A stretch of DNA of 64,000 nt from Cytidiella melzeri (taxonomy: Eukaryota; Basidiomycota; Agaricomycetes; Polyporales; Irpicaceae), in NCBI GenBank assembly GCA_022592445.1, contig JABYQR010000139.1, positions 1 to 64,000 of the forward strand, given 5' to 3'. Under the pieces are notes generated by a model, which was not told the DNA's origin, did no database searches, and saw nothing but the letters and a program-made list of their open reading frames with translations. Position numbers and translations under genes: made by a program. Shown one piece after another: positions 46,536 to 58,391 of the stretch (the first letter of the stretch is position 1; every line of letters starts with the position of its first letter).

Positions 46536-48122
46536 ACAGCAGCATCCTTCGTACTCGTTTAGTTGTTCTCGCCGGGCGAGTCTGTTAGGAATAACGGAAA
46601 ATTTCAATACATTGACAAATTTACAGCGTGGTGCGAGAGAGGCAATCATTGCAGCCCCAGAAACCGAGCAAAGGACGAGAAGGATGACTGGATATCGACT
46701 GTTCCTGCTGAGATGTTGGAAAGACTTGTAGAAAGCGAGGTCAATAGACACGTTATCATAGCAGAGTACCGACAATGTGCTAGCACTCTCCAGCGTCATC
46801 CACGGACTCATTGACAGAGAAAGGCAGTACCTTTGTGACCTTGACACGGTGGAATCTGTAAATACCGTAGAAATGCTTCGGATGACAGGCTGACGCTACT
46901 ATTACAACCTTTGCGCCGTGCCAATCCCCCATCATACGGGCAAGGGAAATCGACGAGTTCATTGACGAGGTATTTGGTGACATTCTTCATCTCCGGGAAC
47001 GCGGCCATCACATGCTAGAGGTGACGGAGTCAAATTTTATTTTATTTTACACTGTTGCGTAAGGATCATTTTTGGGCTCAGCCATGGTGAACTGGATTGT
47101 GTGAGTGATCTGAGGCATATTGATATCGTGCGTGTACACCTCGTCAACGTGGATGTATGGCCAACCACTGCGAGAGATGGATCCTCCTATCATCCCTAGC
47201 AATCGCTTGGCACAGTACAGTACATCCAGGATGTCTTGTTGCGATTGGATGCGCGAAGGTGTATCGAACTGGTCTCCGACACGATCCGCGAGGTGGGTGA
47301 TTGCTCGTTGCGGTGCTTTTCATGACTAATTCCGTATGACTTCCACCACTCCGTCGTGTGTTACACCTCAAGATGTTTGCCCAATGTGCGATGCTAGAAC
47401 ACTTTGGCATATATCTGGTAATGGCGGACAGTGCATGAGTCACTTTGTTTCGTTTTTGCTATCCCAGGCTCTATTTGCTTCTCGACCTCTCCTCAAACCT
47501 CCGAAACGCCACAGATGCTCAGCGGTACCAACAACATGCTTTTCATTAGTGTGAAGAAAAAATGGGGTACGATTCGAGTACTTTCTCACAAACGTTGAAC
47601 CTGACGCTGTCTCCTACAGTTGGACAGCGTCTTGCGGCATTGGCAGGGTCAACGAAAGAGCACAAGCTCGGAGAACATTTGAATCCCGTCTCGATCTGCG
47701 ATCACAACGTTCGGAGGGGTTACGTGCGTACCGAGGGTGGTTCATCGATTTTTCGGGTTAGACAGCTACTGAAAGCGTCTTTCTTCGAATCACAGCACAG
47801 TATCTCTTTTTTCCTTCAGAATCCTGCGATTTCATCTTCCTTCAGGCTAGTGTTGTAAGCCTCTGCACAAAGGGCTTCAAGATCATGGATCTTACTTAAC
47901 GTGTTCGGTTCTATTTTGCTCTTACTGTGTAAATGGCTGACGTTTTCGGTAGCTTCAGCGGTTCGACTATTCCGCAACGTTATGATCCTCGCCTGGAGAA
48001 GTCGACAAAAATGTTGCAAAGCTTGCCAGCGTATGGGCATGTTCCGCTCAACAACATTCAGTTATTGCTGTGCTATTATGGTATGTCCAGTACATCCGAG
48101 ATGGACGAAGTGGCTGACTTCA
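46536..48122. other. Decayed coding-like sequence, unidentified
   Basis: GC-rich sequence with broken frames on both strands. A minus stretch at about 47,290-47,066 reads ITHLADRVGDQFDTPSRIQS...YIHVDEVYTHDINMPQ to a stop at about 47,066. Another at 46,983-46,780 contains HPKHFYGIYRFHRVKVTKVL. A plus stretch starts at about 47,575. None is complete and I recognise none. It probably holds rearranged pieces of more than one former gene. Confidence 0.35.
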
Positions 48123-48596
48123 TGAACAGAGGTCGGCTTGTATGTGGACAGCCGCGGTAATCCCAGTCGATCCACACAGACGATCGAGGGGGAGGGTACT
48201 GCGGAGCGTTTCGCATGCCACCAACCCTACGTTCTTCTCTTTTATTCTCGGTGTGCCTGTTATTGTTGGAACCACCATGCGCTGTATCTGGGGCGGCAGA
48301 GGTACCTCGACGAACCCTGCTCAAGCAACAGGCCCGGAGGGTTGGACGGAGGGCGTGACACAGGAATCACGTGTTCACCGAGGTATGAAAATGACGGAAC
48401 CTGCTTCACTGGAAATACTCGAGGCCCACGACCCGTAGCTCGATACGTATTCGAGCTGATACCCACCATCCCGTTATATTTGCCCGGATCGTCATCGTCG
48501 CTGTCGCAGTCCACTTGCTTCGCTCAATCCAACTCTCCACCACACTCCCCTCGTTTGAACCCTGCCCTGCCCTGGAGATTTCAAGCTCGGTTTTGA
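48123..48596 (+). pseudogene. CNH-domain fragment, probably of a Rho GEF
   Basis: The frame GLYVDSRGNPSRSTQTIEGE followed by GTAERFACHQPYVLLF resembles the end of a citron-homology (CNH) domain. After a frame change, MRCIWGGRGTSTNPAQATGP and, in the first frame again, YVFELIPTIPLYLPGSSSS complete the usual C-terminal wording of ROM2-like proteins. Stop at 48,594. Broken by at least two frame changes. Together with 46,290-46,535 it suggests a degenerated Rho GEF gene. Confidence 0.5.
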
Positions 48597-48813
48597 GTAC
48601 TTTTGTTGGATTTCTTTCGCGTTGTAGACTAGAATGTCTTGTTTAGTTGGAAATGTTGTCCTACGGTTATTCCAATAGATCTTTGGATTGTCGCTGCACG
48701 AGAATTACATGGTACACGCAAAGAATCAGAAGACGGAAGGGTATAACAATCCGATATACTAAACTATGCTACAGATAGTCGACAATTTTGATTATAGTCA
48801 AACGTGTATTTGC

Positions 48814-49422
48814 TCAAGCAATGGTGATCTTCTTAGGAGCCTGCTCGGGAGAGGACTTGGGGAATGTAACGGTGAGAACACCGTTCTCCAGAGCTGCCTT
48901 GACTTCTTCGCTCTGCAAAGTAGCAGTGATTAACATCCCGGAACAGATACTGCCACGACAAAACCAATTGCTTACCTTTACTCCCTGAGGGAGCGGAATC
49001 GAACGAGAGAACATTCCGTAACGACGCTCGCGCACAGCGTAGCCGTTTTCATCGCGGTCGGAAGAAATTTTGCTCTCTCCTGAGATGCTGAGCACGTTAT
49101 TGTGAATGTCGATGTTGACGTCCTCCTTTTGGAGACCAGGGAGCTCAAAGGTCGCCGTCACGGTGTTAGTTTGCGCATCCTCGTGAACATCCATCCTGGA
49201 TAAAAAGTTTGAAGTCAGCCCGTGCTGGATGGTATGGAGTGAGCTGGATGAGTATGCTTACCTTGGTCTCAGAGAACGCTGGGTGTCAGTGCCAGCGGTG
49301 TTGCGCCTCTGGACCTGATTGCCGCTGTTCTCGTTGGTACGAGCATTGAACGCCTCGTCAAAGAGCCGGTCAAAGTCGGAGAGGGTGTAGAAGGGCTCGT
49401 AGAAGAAGCGAGAAAGAGACAT
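48814..49422 (-). CDS. Small heat-shock protein, HSP20/alpha-crystallin family
   Basis: Exons 49,422-49,262, 49,195-48,976 and 48,912-48,814 join to 159 aa; both introns (66 and 63 bp) start GTAAGC and end in AG. The N-terminus (MSLSRFFYEPFYTLSDFDRL) is aromatic, as usual for sHSPs. The alpha-crystallin domain runs from VHEDAQTNTVTATFELPGLQ to the conserved ALENGVLTVTFPK, and an ITIA tail supplies the I-x-I motif that docks between dimers. It is an ATP-independent chaperone that binds unfolding proteins in the cytosol. A TATA box (TATATAAAC on the minus strand, about 49,527-49,535) lies about 105 bp upstream. It is divergent from the methyltransferase gene. Complete, no lesion. Confidence 0.95.
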
Positions 49423-49827
49423 TGTCAGATGTAGAGCGGGTTTTGTAGAAGAGAAATGCTAGTAGTGATTGTTGTTGTTCACGTTGTTGTACCGTATGTG
49501 GAGAAGATGAACGGTAACGCAGAGGGGTTTATATATTTTTTCAAGCCATGGCCACAGCGAAATTTCCAGAGACATCAGCGATTCCATGGGCTCTGGATAT
49601 GGAGCTTGCTGAGCTGGTCTGGACCATTCCACATGATTTCTAATGTCGAAGGAAATGTCTCGAACGTTGTAGACGCCTGGCGTTGTGCTCCAAAAGCGTA
49701 AAATGGCAAACATACGTCAACAATCTCGAAGGTTCCATCGGACACAAGGCTGATCATACCTTTTCCAGCCGTATCCAGCACCGTGGCGCTGACTCTCGAA
49801 CTTCCATCTCCGCGCAGCTGGCCGTAC
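49423..49827. promoter_or_regulatory. Shared divergent promoter of the HSP20 and methyltransferase genes
   Basis: A 405-bp spacer between two divergent start codons. The HSP20 side has TATATAAAC at about 49,527-49,535 and nearby GAA/TTC triplets (cgaaatttccagag, about 49,558-49,572) of the kind found in heat-shock elements. The methyltransferase side has no obvious TATA. Open frames across it on the minus strand have no support. Confidence 0.5.
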
Positions 49828-51482
49828 ATGGCTGAACCGACTGGAGTCGAGGAGCAAACGACGGTCTCTTCTAGAACCGCGTCGTCAGTGCACGATGTCA
49901 AATCCGAAAAGCCGCCGTTTGGCTCGAGGTGCGTTCGGCAGCTCGTGCCACTGGCATTGAACATTAATTCATCTTGAGTGCACGTTAGGCTTTTGACCGA
50001 CGAAGCAGACGTATGGAGTCAAAACGCATGGGACCATGTGCCTCCTCCGGATGATCAAGGTGAGGTGATTGCAGCCGCCTTGGCCAAGCAGCGTTCTGCA
50101 CCAGTTCCTGAGGACGAGAAGGCGAAATATCATGACAAACCTGCAAAGCACTGGTAATGAGGTTTCCCACGTCTGGTACAGCGGCGCATTGTTTTTTGAC
50201 ATCTTGATCCACGCAAGGGACAATTTCTACAAGATGAACACGAGCAATTTTTTTCAAAGTCGTAAATGGCATGCTGAATCCATCGACTGTGCTGCGCTTA
50301 AATCTCAAAACATATATTTAGGCTGCATCTTGAGTTTCCAGAGCTAGTCGAGGCTGCACAAGCAGAGGTACGCAATGACCTTGGGGACCTTCATGTGCTA
50401 GACCCACTTCTCATAGGCGGGACCTTTGGTGCTAGTTGAAATAGGATGCGGTGCCGAAGATTTCTTGATATGCCGTCTGTTTCCTGCTGAGCGCATCTTC
50501 TCGTAGGCACTGGAAGCGCAGTGTTCCCACTGTTGTCCGCGAACAAAAACCCCAGGCTAGCTCTCCGAGCATACGACTACTCAAATCATGCAGTAAAGCT
50601 CGTTCAGGCGAGTTAGCTGTGCGGATGAAATGACCGCTGGCGCTGACTTGTCGACGGAGATCTAGACAAACTCCCTGTACATCTCACCGCCGATAGGCTC
50701 TATCAAGGCCGCAGTCTGGGATTTGTCGTCAGCCGAACTTCCGCCGGAAATGGAACCCGCCAGTGTCGACATTGTTACGATGATATTCGTCCTCAGCGCA
50801 CTCCACCCCCATGAGTGGTCTCAGGCAATTGCGAACGTGTACAGAGTACGTCGTCAACAAGAATTTCTCGTCGCGAAAAACGTTCACGTCCGTAACAGCT
50901 ACTAAAACCCGGGGGATTGGTGCTATTTCGCGATTACGGTCGGCATGACCTCACACAACTGCGATTCAAAGGTGGTCGACTGCTCGACGAGAACTTTTAT
51001 ATCCGAGGGGACAAAACAAGGGTTTATTTCTTTGAATTAGGTATGTGCCTTTCTCCATTACCCTCGTGATGTAAAAATACCCATGAAACTGATTGCGTTT
51101 CGCCGCAGACGAACTTGCTCTGTTGTTCACAGGGTCGCCTGTCCCGACCACGTTCCCTACGTCCAACATGTCGTCAACTATCGAAGAGGACGACGGCCTC
51201 GGAATACCGCAAGAAAACGCGGCGGCGAGTGCATCTCCTGATACACTAACGGAATCCATCAATGCTCCAAGTGGACTTGTCATACCGAGTCAGCCGAGTC
51301 AGGCAAGCACGTCAATATCGACACTACAAATACACCCTACCCTGACAGGAGAACTAGCCTCTTCTTCACACCCGTTATTCGCCATCGAGCAACTGGGCGT
51401 CGACCGTCGACTGATCGTAAACCGGAAACGACAGCTCAAGATGTATCGAGTTTGGATGCAGGGCAAGTTTCGGAAGTTGTAG
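49828..51482 (+). CDS. tRNA N3-methylcytidine methyltransferase (METTL2/TRM140 type)
   Basis: Nine exons (49,828-49,928; 49,989-50,153; 50,218-50,268; 50,322-50,367; 50,417-50,450; 50,507-50,607; 50,666-50,845; 50,899-51,040; 51,109-51,482) join in phase to 397 aa. Hallmarks are [20 protein letters not shown] and [14 protein letters not shown] (the METTL2-type entry), the SAM site [65 protein letters not shown], and a C-terminal [16 protein letters not shown]. The enzyme puts a methyl group on N3 of C32 in the anticodon loop of certain tRNAs. Introns 3 and 6 start with GC instead of GT (50,269 and 50,608). The start is the first ATG in frame with conserved exon 2. Function is assigned from family resemblance. 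Confidence 0.9.
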
Positions 51483-51574
51483 CATATAATCTACATTAAA
51501 GTTAAGTTTGCGTTGCATACACAAGGGGTGCGACAAGTAGAGACAAGCAAGAACTTGTATGAAATAGTAAACGT

Positions 51575-54500
51575 CTACATAAAATCAACAGCTCTCTTTC
51601 GACCTCGCAGGGGACCTGCAACACCCTGCAAAGCATCATCTCGCGTTGTCGGCTCAGGTGGTACCGCCGCCAAGTCAATATTCCTGACCGCATCTGGTGC
51701 AGGTTTCTCCACCCACATACTATCGTCATCCTCCTCATTCTTTGCCTCTTTCCGCTTCTTCTTCTTTCGCTCCCCATCCTTGACCTTCTCTCTGTCCTTC
51801 CGCTTTATAGCCTTGACGCTGAGCTGCAGCCCTAGCCCGCCTCCCTCTTCGTCACCGTCGTCAAAAGACACAATTGTCTGAGGCTTCTTCTTCTTCTTCT
51901 TGTCCTTCTCCCTATCTTTGTCTTTGTCTTTCCGATCTGAACGAGGGATGAACGTCGGTTTGAACGTCGCCAAGTCAACCTTGTCATCCGCGCGCGGCTT
52001 CGCATCTTCACTTGGCACAACCACCGCAGTCACCTCAGTATGAATACGAGTAGGAGATTGAACTGGCTGGAGCCCTTCAGCTTCAGCTCCAACAACCACA
52101 TCTTCGTCCTCGGACTCTTCATCGTCGCTAGCAAAAATCGCCTTGAAGAGGTCCATGGCAGGCCTCTTGTACGTCAACGTATCTTGTCCCTGCCTTTCGT
52201 CCTCTCCAAGTCCCACATTCGCCAGATTCCTCACCCCGGGCTTTGACTCGCCCACAGCCTCAGCCTCAGCAGCAGCACTTGTAATAGCCAGAGGAGCGGC
52301 AGCCGCGTTCTCCGAGAAAACATCTCCTTCACCATGTTTATCCTTCTCCATCCCAGCAGCCACCTCAGTGGACTCCGTCTCCATCTCAGGCTCCTTCACC
52401 CCAAACCGCTTACAAAGTAACCTCGCAGGCTGCCACCGCCCAACCTCCCTTGTCAACAGCCCATACATCCCCAACCTCACCGCACCCATCCTTGGATCTT
52501 CATTCTCCTCCTTCTCCTCCCCCTCCTTCCGCTCTCCGTCATCCTGCGCACGACCAGAAAGGTCAGGCGTATACAAACCCTCCACAACCTTCGGCCCCAT
52601 CTCCACAACAACCGCACTCCTGAACCGCCCCGCCATCGCACCCGATAGCGGCTTGAACACTGTCGCCGCTTTCGCGTAGTCCGCTAGCTCCTTGTTAAAC
52701 TCTGCCGGGCTCTGTTCCGGCATGGGACCAATGCTGAGCTTCTTGTCCTGGGAGGAGGAAGCGGATGTGAATTGGAGGAAGGCGGTGTAGCGGGATTGTT
52801 TGACAGGGTCGGCGGTGAAGGGTTGGAAGCCTGTGAGTGCGGCTTTCGCGACAGAGGGATGGAGATCAGGGACGGCGACGACGTCGTCTGGTTTGTCTAG
52901 AGATTGACCTGGTGGGTGGCGATGGTGGTAGTCCTTAGGACAAGACGGTGGAGGAGCGTTGACACTCCCTTTGATTTTCTCGAGACGTTCTCTGTCTTTT
53001 TGCGACATGAAGTCAAACACCGAACGTGCCTGTGCCGGTAGGGGCGTTTCGCCGAGCATCGAGCCTCGCTAACCCATGTACCGTCAGACACAGCCAACAA
53101 TCATGTGTATTGTGACTTTGCGTACCTCGTCTACTGTGAGCAAGCTGCTCTTCCACTCCGCACGTGTCTTTGGCGGTTCCTTGCCCTTTCTCGAGTGTAC
53201 ATTCTCCTTATTTGTATGCAGCTCCCATACACGCTTTGGATTCGGCTTCCAGCCTTTCGGGACGTCAGGTATAGGAAACCTTACATTTTCAAAACTGTCA
53301 TGAAAGAGCATCATTTGAGACGGGACTGTACATACCATCGGTCTTCAGCCACTGGCCGATCAGAGAGAACGAACCCTTTCAGCACGGGCCCGCCGTTTTT
53401 GAACGTCTGCGTGACACCAGGTGCCCAAGACGATTCCACCGCCTTCGATCGAGTAGACCTCGATGAGCCCATGGCAATGCGGTCGTCCTCTGCATCGTCG
53501 TCATACGCGACCCTCCGTCCGCCTTGCGCCTGCAAAGTACCATCATACACATCGAGATCATCTTCGTCTGCATCGTTAAGTGCTCCAAGACCGAACCCGG
53601 CTACGCCCAGAAGTCAGCCAGAAGCACAGAACACCTTTCACATCACCGCAACTCGTTCACACACGCACCAGCTAGTCGCGGCCCTTTCTGCTTCCCGTCC
53701 CCTCGCACACCCAAAGACTCGTGCAATCCCATGCCCGGCGAGTACCCCAGCCCGTGCGAGTTGTCCTTCCTCGGTACAGCCAGCAGTGGAGTGTCCCTCC
53801 TTGGATACATATGCTTTTTCGCCTCTTCATCCTCGTCTTCCCCATCCGCATCGCCATCCTGAGCTCGTTTTTGCTCGTACGTGAGGCGCGGTCCGATCCC
53901 TTGACCAATCCTCCAGCCCATCTTCTTTAATATGCGCGCGCCGACAGAGTCTTCAGTGGATGATAAGAGGGACGCTGCGAGCGCGTTGGCCATTGAGCTG
54001 GAGAAAAGAAAAATCGCCCGGGTGAGATCAGTCAGGAGAATATGCGGGGTGCTTTCCAGCGTAAACACGTACGCACTCGTCTTCGACATCTCCTTCATCT
54101 CCCCGTCGTCGTAACAGCTCCGCCTCAGTTCCTCCAAAATCCATCTCATCGTTCTCATCTACAAGCAGTCTGCTCTCGCGCATTTCCGCCAGATCTTCCT
54201 CGTCCATAAAGTCTTCCGGCCTGCTCGCCGCCTTGGTCGTTTTCGCTCTGTCCGAGCGCGAGGAGACGAACGTCGTGGGTGCCCATCCTGCAACGCACAC
54301 ACTGCTTCAGGGAGCTACGGGAAGCAGCGAGGGAGGTAGGTACGCACCTTCTTTCGACCCCACAGAGTTGAAGTACCCCGCAGAGAAACCGCCGGTGAAG
54401 GCCCCGTGCAACCTCCTTCGACCTTTCTCGTCCCTCACCTCCTGCTTCCACAGCGGCACGAACTCGCCTGTGTCTTTGGCTTTCTCGAGTGGAGGCAGAG

Positions 54501-54662
54501 GGGTTCCTATCTGAGTTATAAGATAGTCAGACAACGGATGGGATCGTGTGGATGAGAATGCTTTGCGGTGTGTTTGCTTACCCAGCAGAACGACTCATTG
54601 GCCTTGGAGCTGGACGGGTCGACGCCGAGGTCGTTGAGCTTGCGTTTGAGTCGGGTAGTCAT
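51575..54662 (-). CDS. GPATCH1-type G-patch protein (spliceosome-associated)
   Basis: Seven exons (54,662-54,582; 54,510-54,348; 54,287-54,077; 53,997-53,669; 53,600-53,336; 53,279-53,126; 53,068-51,575) join in phase to 898 aa. The N-terminus ([20 protein letters not shown], then [20 protein letters not shown] and [20 protein letters not shown]) is the conserved start of GPATCH1/TGH proteins. A G-patch follows ([19 protein letters not shown]), then [15 protein letters not shown] and [19 protein letters not shown]. The last exon has the SxTP-like [21 protein letters not shown] segment, [20 protein letters not shown], and a Lys/Glu/Asp-rich tail. G-patch proteins of this type activate DEAH helicases during splicing. 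An upstream in-frame ATG exists at 54,734, but homologues as I remember them begin near MTTRLKRKL. No lesion. Confidence 0.92.
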
Positions 54663-55038
54663 GGCTTTTGTTCTTATGGCTGGCTCAGGAGGAGCGTCCC
54701 GTCCGTAGTCAATGAAGAATGCGGGGGATGTCACGGTTGATGAATGAGATGTGCGAGTTTAACACCCTCTTCAAGCGCTTACATACTGCCGTTCCACGCT
54801 CACTTGCGTGATAACCTTTCTGGGTCAGGCTAGCGAGTTATGATACATGACCACTGGATCCCCCTCTGCTGCCACAATCATTTACTGCCGCTAGAACATG
54901 GACATGTCTGACCCAGCGCTGATTCCTGAGGGTTGTCTGCGACAGAGGATTCAAAACATGTAGACGCGACGGTTGGATTGCGACGCCGCCGCCGAAGATA
55001 TACCAGCTTGTCCTGCCGGTTATCCTTATCTTGCATGA
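54663..55038. other. Intergenic, with a fragment of the 22.4/60.4-kb repeat
   Basis: 54,841-55,000 resembles 22,430-22,620 and 60,440-60,620 in opposite orientation (cctgag...gggg..., catgta..., gttggattgcgacgccgccgcc). The remainder is the 5' flank of the GPATCH1 gene. No gene seen. Confidence 0.45.
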
Positions 55039-55331
55039 CTTATTACAACTTGACGTTAATCTCCCACCCAATTGTCAGCACTAAACAAACTCCGCTAGGC
55101 GCGGGCTGATGGCGCCAAACCGAGAGCTCGGCGCGGGACTTAAGATGATTTTCAGAGCGCGGCGAGCCCGTCAATAGGTGTACAACAGGTTCCGCAAAAA
55201 TACATAGAATAATAAAGAGTACATTTTGAGTCTATAGAACTGATGCCTTGAGATACATAGGATAACAAAGAGTATATTCTTAACATCATAACAAAGAGTA
55301 CATTGTAAGTCTATAGAACTGATGCCTCAGA

Positions 55332-55919
55332 CTAAGGCTGTGTAGAGGGCTGTTTGGAGCTCGAAGCAGTGCGCGAAATGTCTGGACTTGCTCGATAGCG
55401 GTACCCAATGAGAGTTGGGGGTAAATATTGCCGATTGCGACTGCTACCATTGGTGATAGGCATAGTGCGACGAGCTTCGTGTTGCTGTACCTGTCGTGCA
55501 AGGTCAACAGCAGGGCGTAGCTTCGGCATGATGCGCTTCAGCCATTCTGTGTTATCTCCTTGCTCTCGTAGTGTTTGCGCAAGATAAGCAATAAGATCAA
55601 TGTTTTTGTTGATCTCATTTTCCTCTTCATCGTCAAGCTTAACATGCAAAGTGTATTCAGTATGTTGTTTGATAGTCAGCATAGAAATAGTGCTGCTCAC
55701 CTCAAAGCCAGCACCCCCACCTGCTCTGGTACGCATAAGGCCGTCTTGGCCTGTTGCTGGTGCCTTGTTGGGTGATGACTGAATTGGAGTTGGATTTGAA
55801 TTGAGCAGATCATTGACCTCTGCATCTGAGTCACTGAGCCAAGGACGTTCAGCCTCAAGTGGCAGTGGACTGGCAGCAGTGCCTTCTGTTGGTAACAAGT
55901 AGAATGGTGGTTGGTAACG
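55332..55919 (-). pseudogene. Inverted duplicate of the MULE transposase C-terminus (left arm)
   Basis: The minus frame YQPPFYLLPTEGTAASPLPL... to SSSKQPSTQP is near-identical to the end of the plus-strand frame at 57,349-58,125. The similarity stops just before the SWIM finger, so this copy has no recognised domain. An upstream ATG at 55,985 lies in the foreign 66-bp segment. It is a by-product of the foldback structure and not likely a gene. Confidence 0.8.
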
Positions 55920-56005
55920 GCAAGACAAGCGCTTAAATATTCCCAATAATACCGTTGCCTGGTAAGGCAAGTCTTGTAGAAACATTGAAAATCTGTGACA
56001 CAGCG

Positions 56006-58125
56006 AAAATAGTGATGAAGGTGTCTTTGGTGATGAAGAAGATGTGCGCCATGAAGTCTACAGGTTTGCACATGGGACCAAGGATCTTGATGCCGAGGAA
56101 GATGTTGAGCCGACAGAACATGGGGAAAGGAGCAAAGACAAGTCATACATCTTCTGTCCCCTTCCTCACCGACTTCCAATCTTGCGCTTGTTTGCTAAAC
56201 ATGCCTCACAGCACTCTCTTTTACCTGAACAACATGGCCAGGCACGAACAGCTGAATTGATCTACCGGGATGCAGTGACTGAAATGTATAATCATTGCAA
56301 GATCAACCGCCTATGTGAGGTGTGGGCATACCTTTGGAACTCTTGGTACTCACCAGAGAAATGGCCACTATGGGCACGGTCGGCTCATGGCACCAGCATT
56401 CCAGTCCACCGGACAACAATGATGGTAGAAGCTTTGTGGCGTAACCTCAAGCGCCTTGTGCTGAGAATGTTCAACCGGCCTCCATTGGATCTGGCAACAT
56501 ACGTTATCATCACACGATCAATTCCTCCCTATCGTCTCACCCTCAGAAAACTTTGTTTTGACCGTGGAGGAGGACGCCAGAAGACTCTTACTGACATGGA
56601 TAGTCCAACAGAGACCGGATTTTTTCCAATATTGTCACAAGTTTACAGCCTTAAGCGCCTATCTAGAGTGCTTATTTTCCGGCTAGGAGTGTTACCGGAC
56701 CTAACCCTAACCTGGGTCACGTGACATCCTGCCTTATTTATCAATAGTCCAAACCCAAACCCTAGACTCAGTCTGGAGCGGTTCCAGATCAACCTAGGCT
56801 ATTGTTCTATTGTTCCTCTTCCATTGATGGGGATTCCCCAGGGATTCCCCCAGGTCTTATTGTTCTATTGTTCTTATCCTATTGTTCTATTGTTGTATTG
56901 TTCTAGCTCTATTGTTCTACGTACCCTGGTCCTTGACAGTTACTCAGGTCCTTGACAGTTACCCTGGTCCTTGACAGTTACCCGGGTTCCTTATTGTTCT
57001 ATTGTTACTCCAGTCCCACAGTTACTCCAGTCCCTAGTGTGGGAACTGGTGCACAGACCACCCAGACACAGTATATATAGTACCCCTTACCCTCCCTGGT
57101 TCTGCATCTTGACCTCTTCGTCATTTGCACTGCCAGGTGAGTTACTCAATGTAACCTAGTATAAGCATGCTATTAACTTCGTCATTTGCACTGCCAGTAT
57201 CCGGCCTCTGAGCCTGCTTGCCTGCTCATCATCGACTTTGACCTCGTTGTCGTCGTTGGAGATCCACTTCCACTTTCACTCCCCCTCTTCTCTGCCCTTG
57301 TTTAGGGTTTAGCAGTATAGCAGCAGTCGCTCCGCGACACTTACTCACATGCAAGTTGCCTTGAAGCGTGCCTGGAAGCGGCTCCTGGAAGCTCCCATCA
57401 ATGGTACCTATACAACCAACACTACTCTCTGGACATGTGACTGTGGTGCTCAGAAATATCATGCAAATTTGCTTTGCAAGCACCTGGTCCAGGCTGTGGG
57501 ACCCGTAGATCCTTCCTGGTGGTCAACAATCATTCGCCGTCACCAACCACCATTCTACTTGTTACCAACAGAAGGCACTGCTGCCAGTCCACTGCCACTT
57601 GAGGCTGAACGTCCTTGGCTCAGTGACTCAGATGCAGAGGTCAATGATCTGCTCAATTCAAATCCAACTCCAATTCAGTCATCACCCAACAAGGCACCAG
57701 CAACAGGCCAAGACGGCCTTATGCGTACCAGAGCAGGTGGGGGTGCTGGCTTTGAGGTGAGCAGCACTATTTCTATGCTGACTATCAAACAACATACTGA
57801 ATACACTTTGCATGTTAAGCTTGACGATGAAGAGGAAAATGAGATCAACAAAAACATTGATCTTATTGCTTATCTTGCGCAAACACTACGAGAGCAAGGA
57901 GATAACACAGAATGGCTGAAGCGCATCATGCCGAAGCTACGCCCTGCTGTTGACCTTGCACGACAGGTACAGCAACACGAAGCTCGTCGCACTATGCCTA
58001 TCACCAATGGTAGCAGTCGCAATCGGCAATATTTACCCCCAACTCTCATTGGGTACCGCTATCGAGCAAGTCCAGACATTTCGCGCACTGCTTCGAGCTC
58101 CAAACAGCCCTCTACACAGCCTTAG
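56006..58125 (+). pseudogene. MULE transposase, C-terminal half, split by an LTR
   Basis: The first part (to about 56,690) contains IFCPLPHRLPILRLFAKHAS, IYRDAVTEMYNHCKINRLCE, WAYLWNSWYSPEKWPLWARS and TTMMVEALWRNLKRLVLRMF. This wording comes from the segment following the catalytic core of basidiomycete MULE transposases. After the LTR, MQVALKRAWKRLLEAPINGT leads into a SWIM finger (CDCGAQKYHANLLCKHLVQA) and the tail shared with the left arm, ending at 58,125. The two catalytic Asp motifs are missing, so it cannot act alone. Confidence 0.82.
56690..57339 (+). repeat. LTR-like insertion in the MULE transposase
   Basis: A segment from TGTTACCGGACC to CTCCGCGACA interrupts the transposase frame. 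It contains many 'ctattgttctattgttc' units, a TATA-like GTATATATAG near 57,071 and two 'cttcgtcatttgcactgccag' copies (57,116 and 57,178) after it, the layout of the LTRs elsewhere in this window. The 5 bases on either side do not match, so either my borders are slightly off or the LTR arose by recombination between two elements. Confidence 0.6.
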
Positions 58126-58391
58126 TCTGAGGCATCAGTTCTATAGACTTACAATGTACTCTTTGTTATCCTATGTATCTCAAGGCATCAGTTCTATAGA
58201 CTCAAAATGTACTCTTTGTTATTCTATGTATTTCTGCGGAACCTATTGTACACCTATTGGCGGGCTCGCCGCACTCTGAAAATCGTCTAAGTCCCGCGCC
58301 GAGCTCTCGGTTTGGCGCCATCAGCCCGCGCCTAGCGGAGTTTGTTTAGTGCTGACAATTGGGTGGGAGATTAACGTCAAGTCTTATTACA

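Larger units (their letters stand above)
55048..58382 (+). mobile_element. Foldback MULE derivative with ~850-bp inverted ends
   Basis: Starts ACTTGACGTTAATCTCCCAC and ends with the inverse. A perfect 9-bp duplication CTTATTACA flanks it (55,039-55,047 and 58,383-58,391), the MULE hallmark. The inverted arms (55,048-55,922 and 57,534-58,382) include coding sequence: the C-terminal 190 or so residues of the transposase are present in both arms, facing away from each other. The catalytic N-terminal half of the transposase is absent, and an LTR lies in the middle. Confidence 0.93.

Noticed and set aside
49575..49964. 129-codon minus-strand frame upstream of HSP20
   Set aside because: It is antisense to exon 1 of the methyltransferase gene and to the divergent promoter, and has no family features.
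56685..57345. 5-bp target duplication around the LTR in the MULE
   Set aside because: The flanks aggag and cttac do not match at the best borders, so no duplication is claimed.
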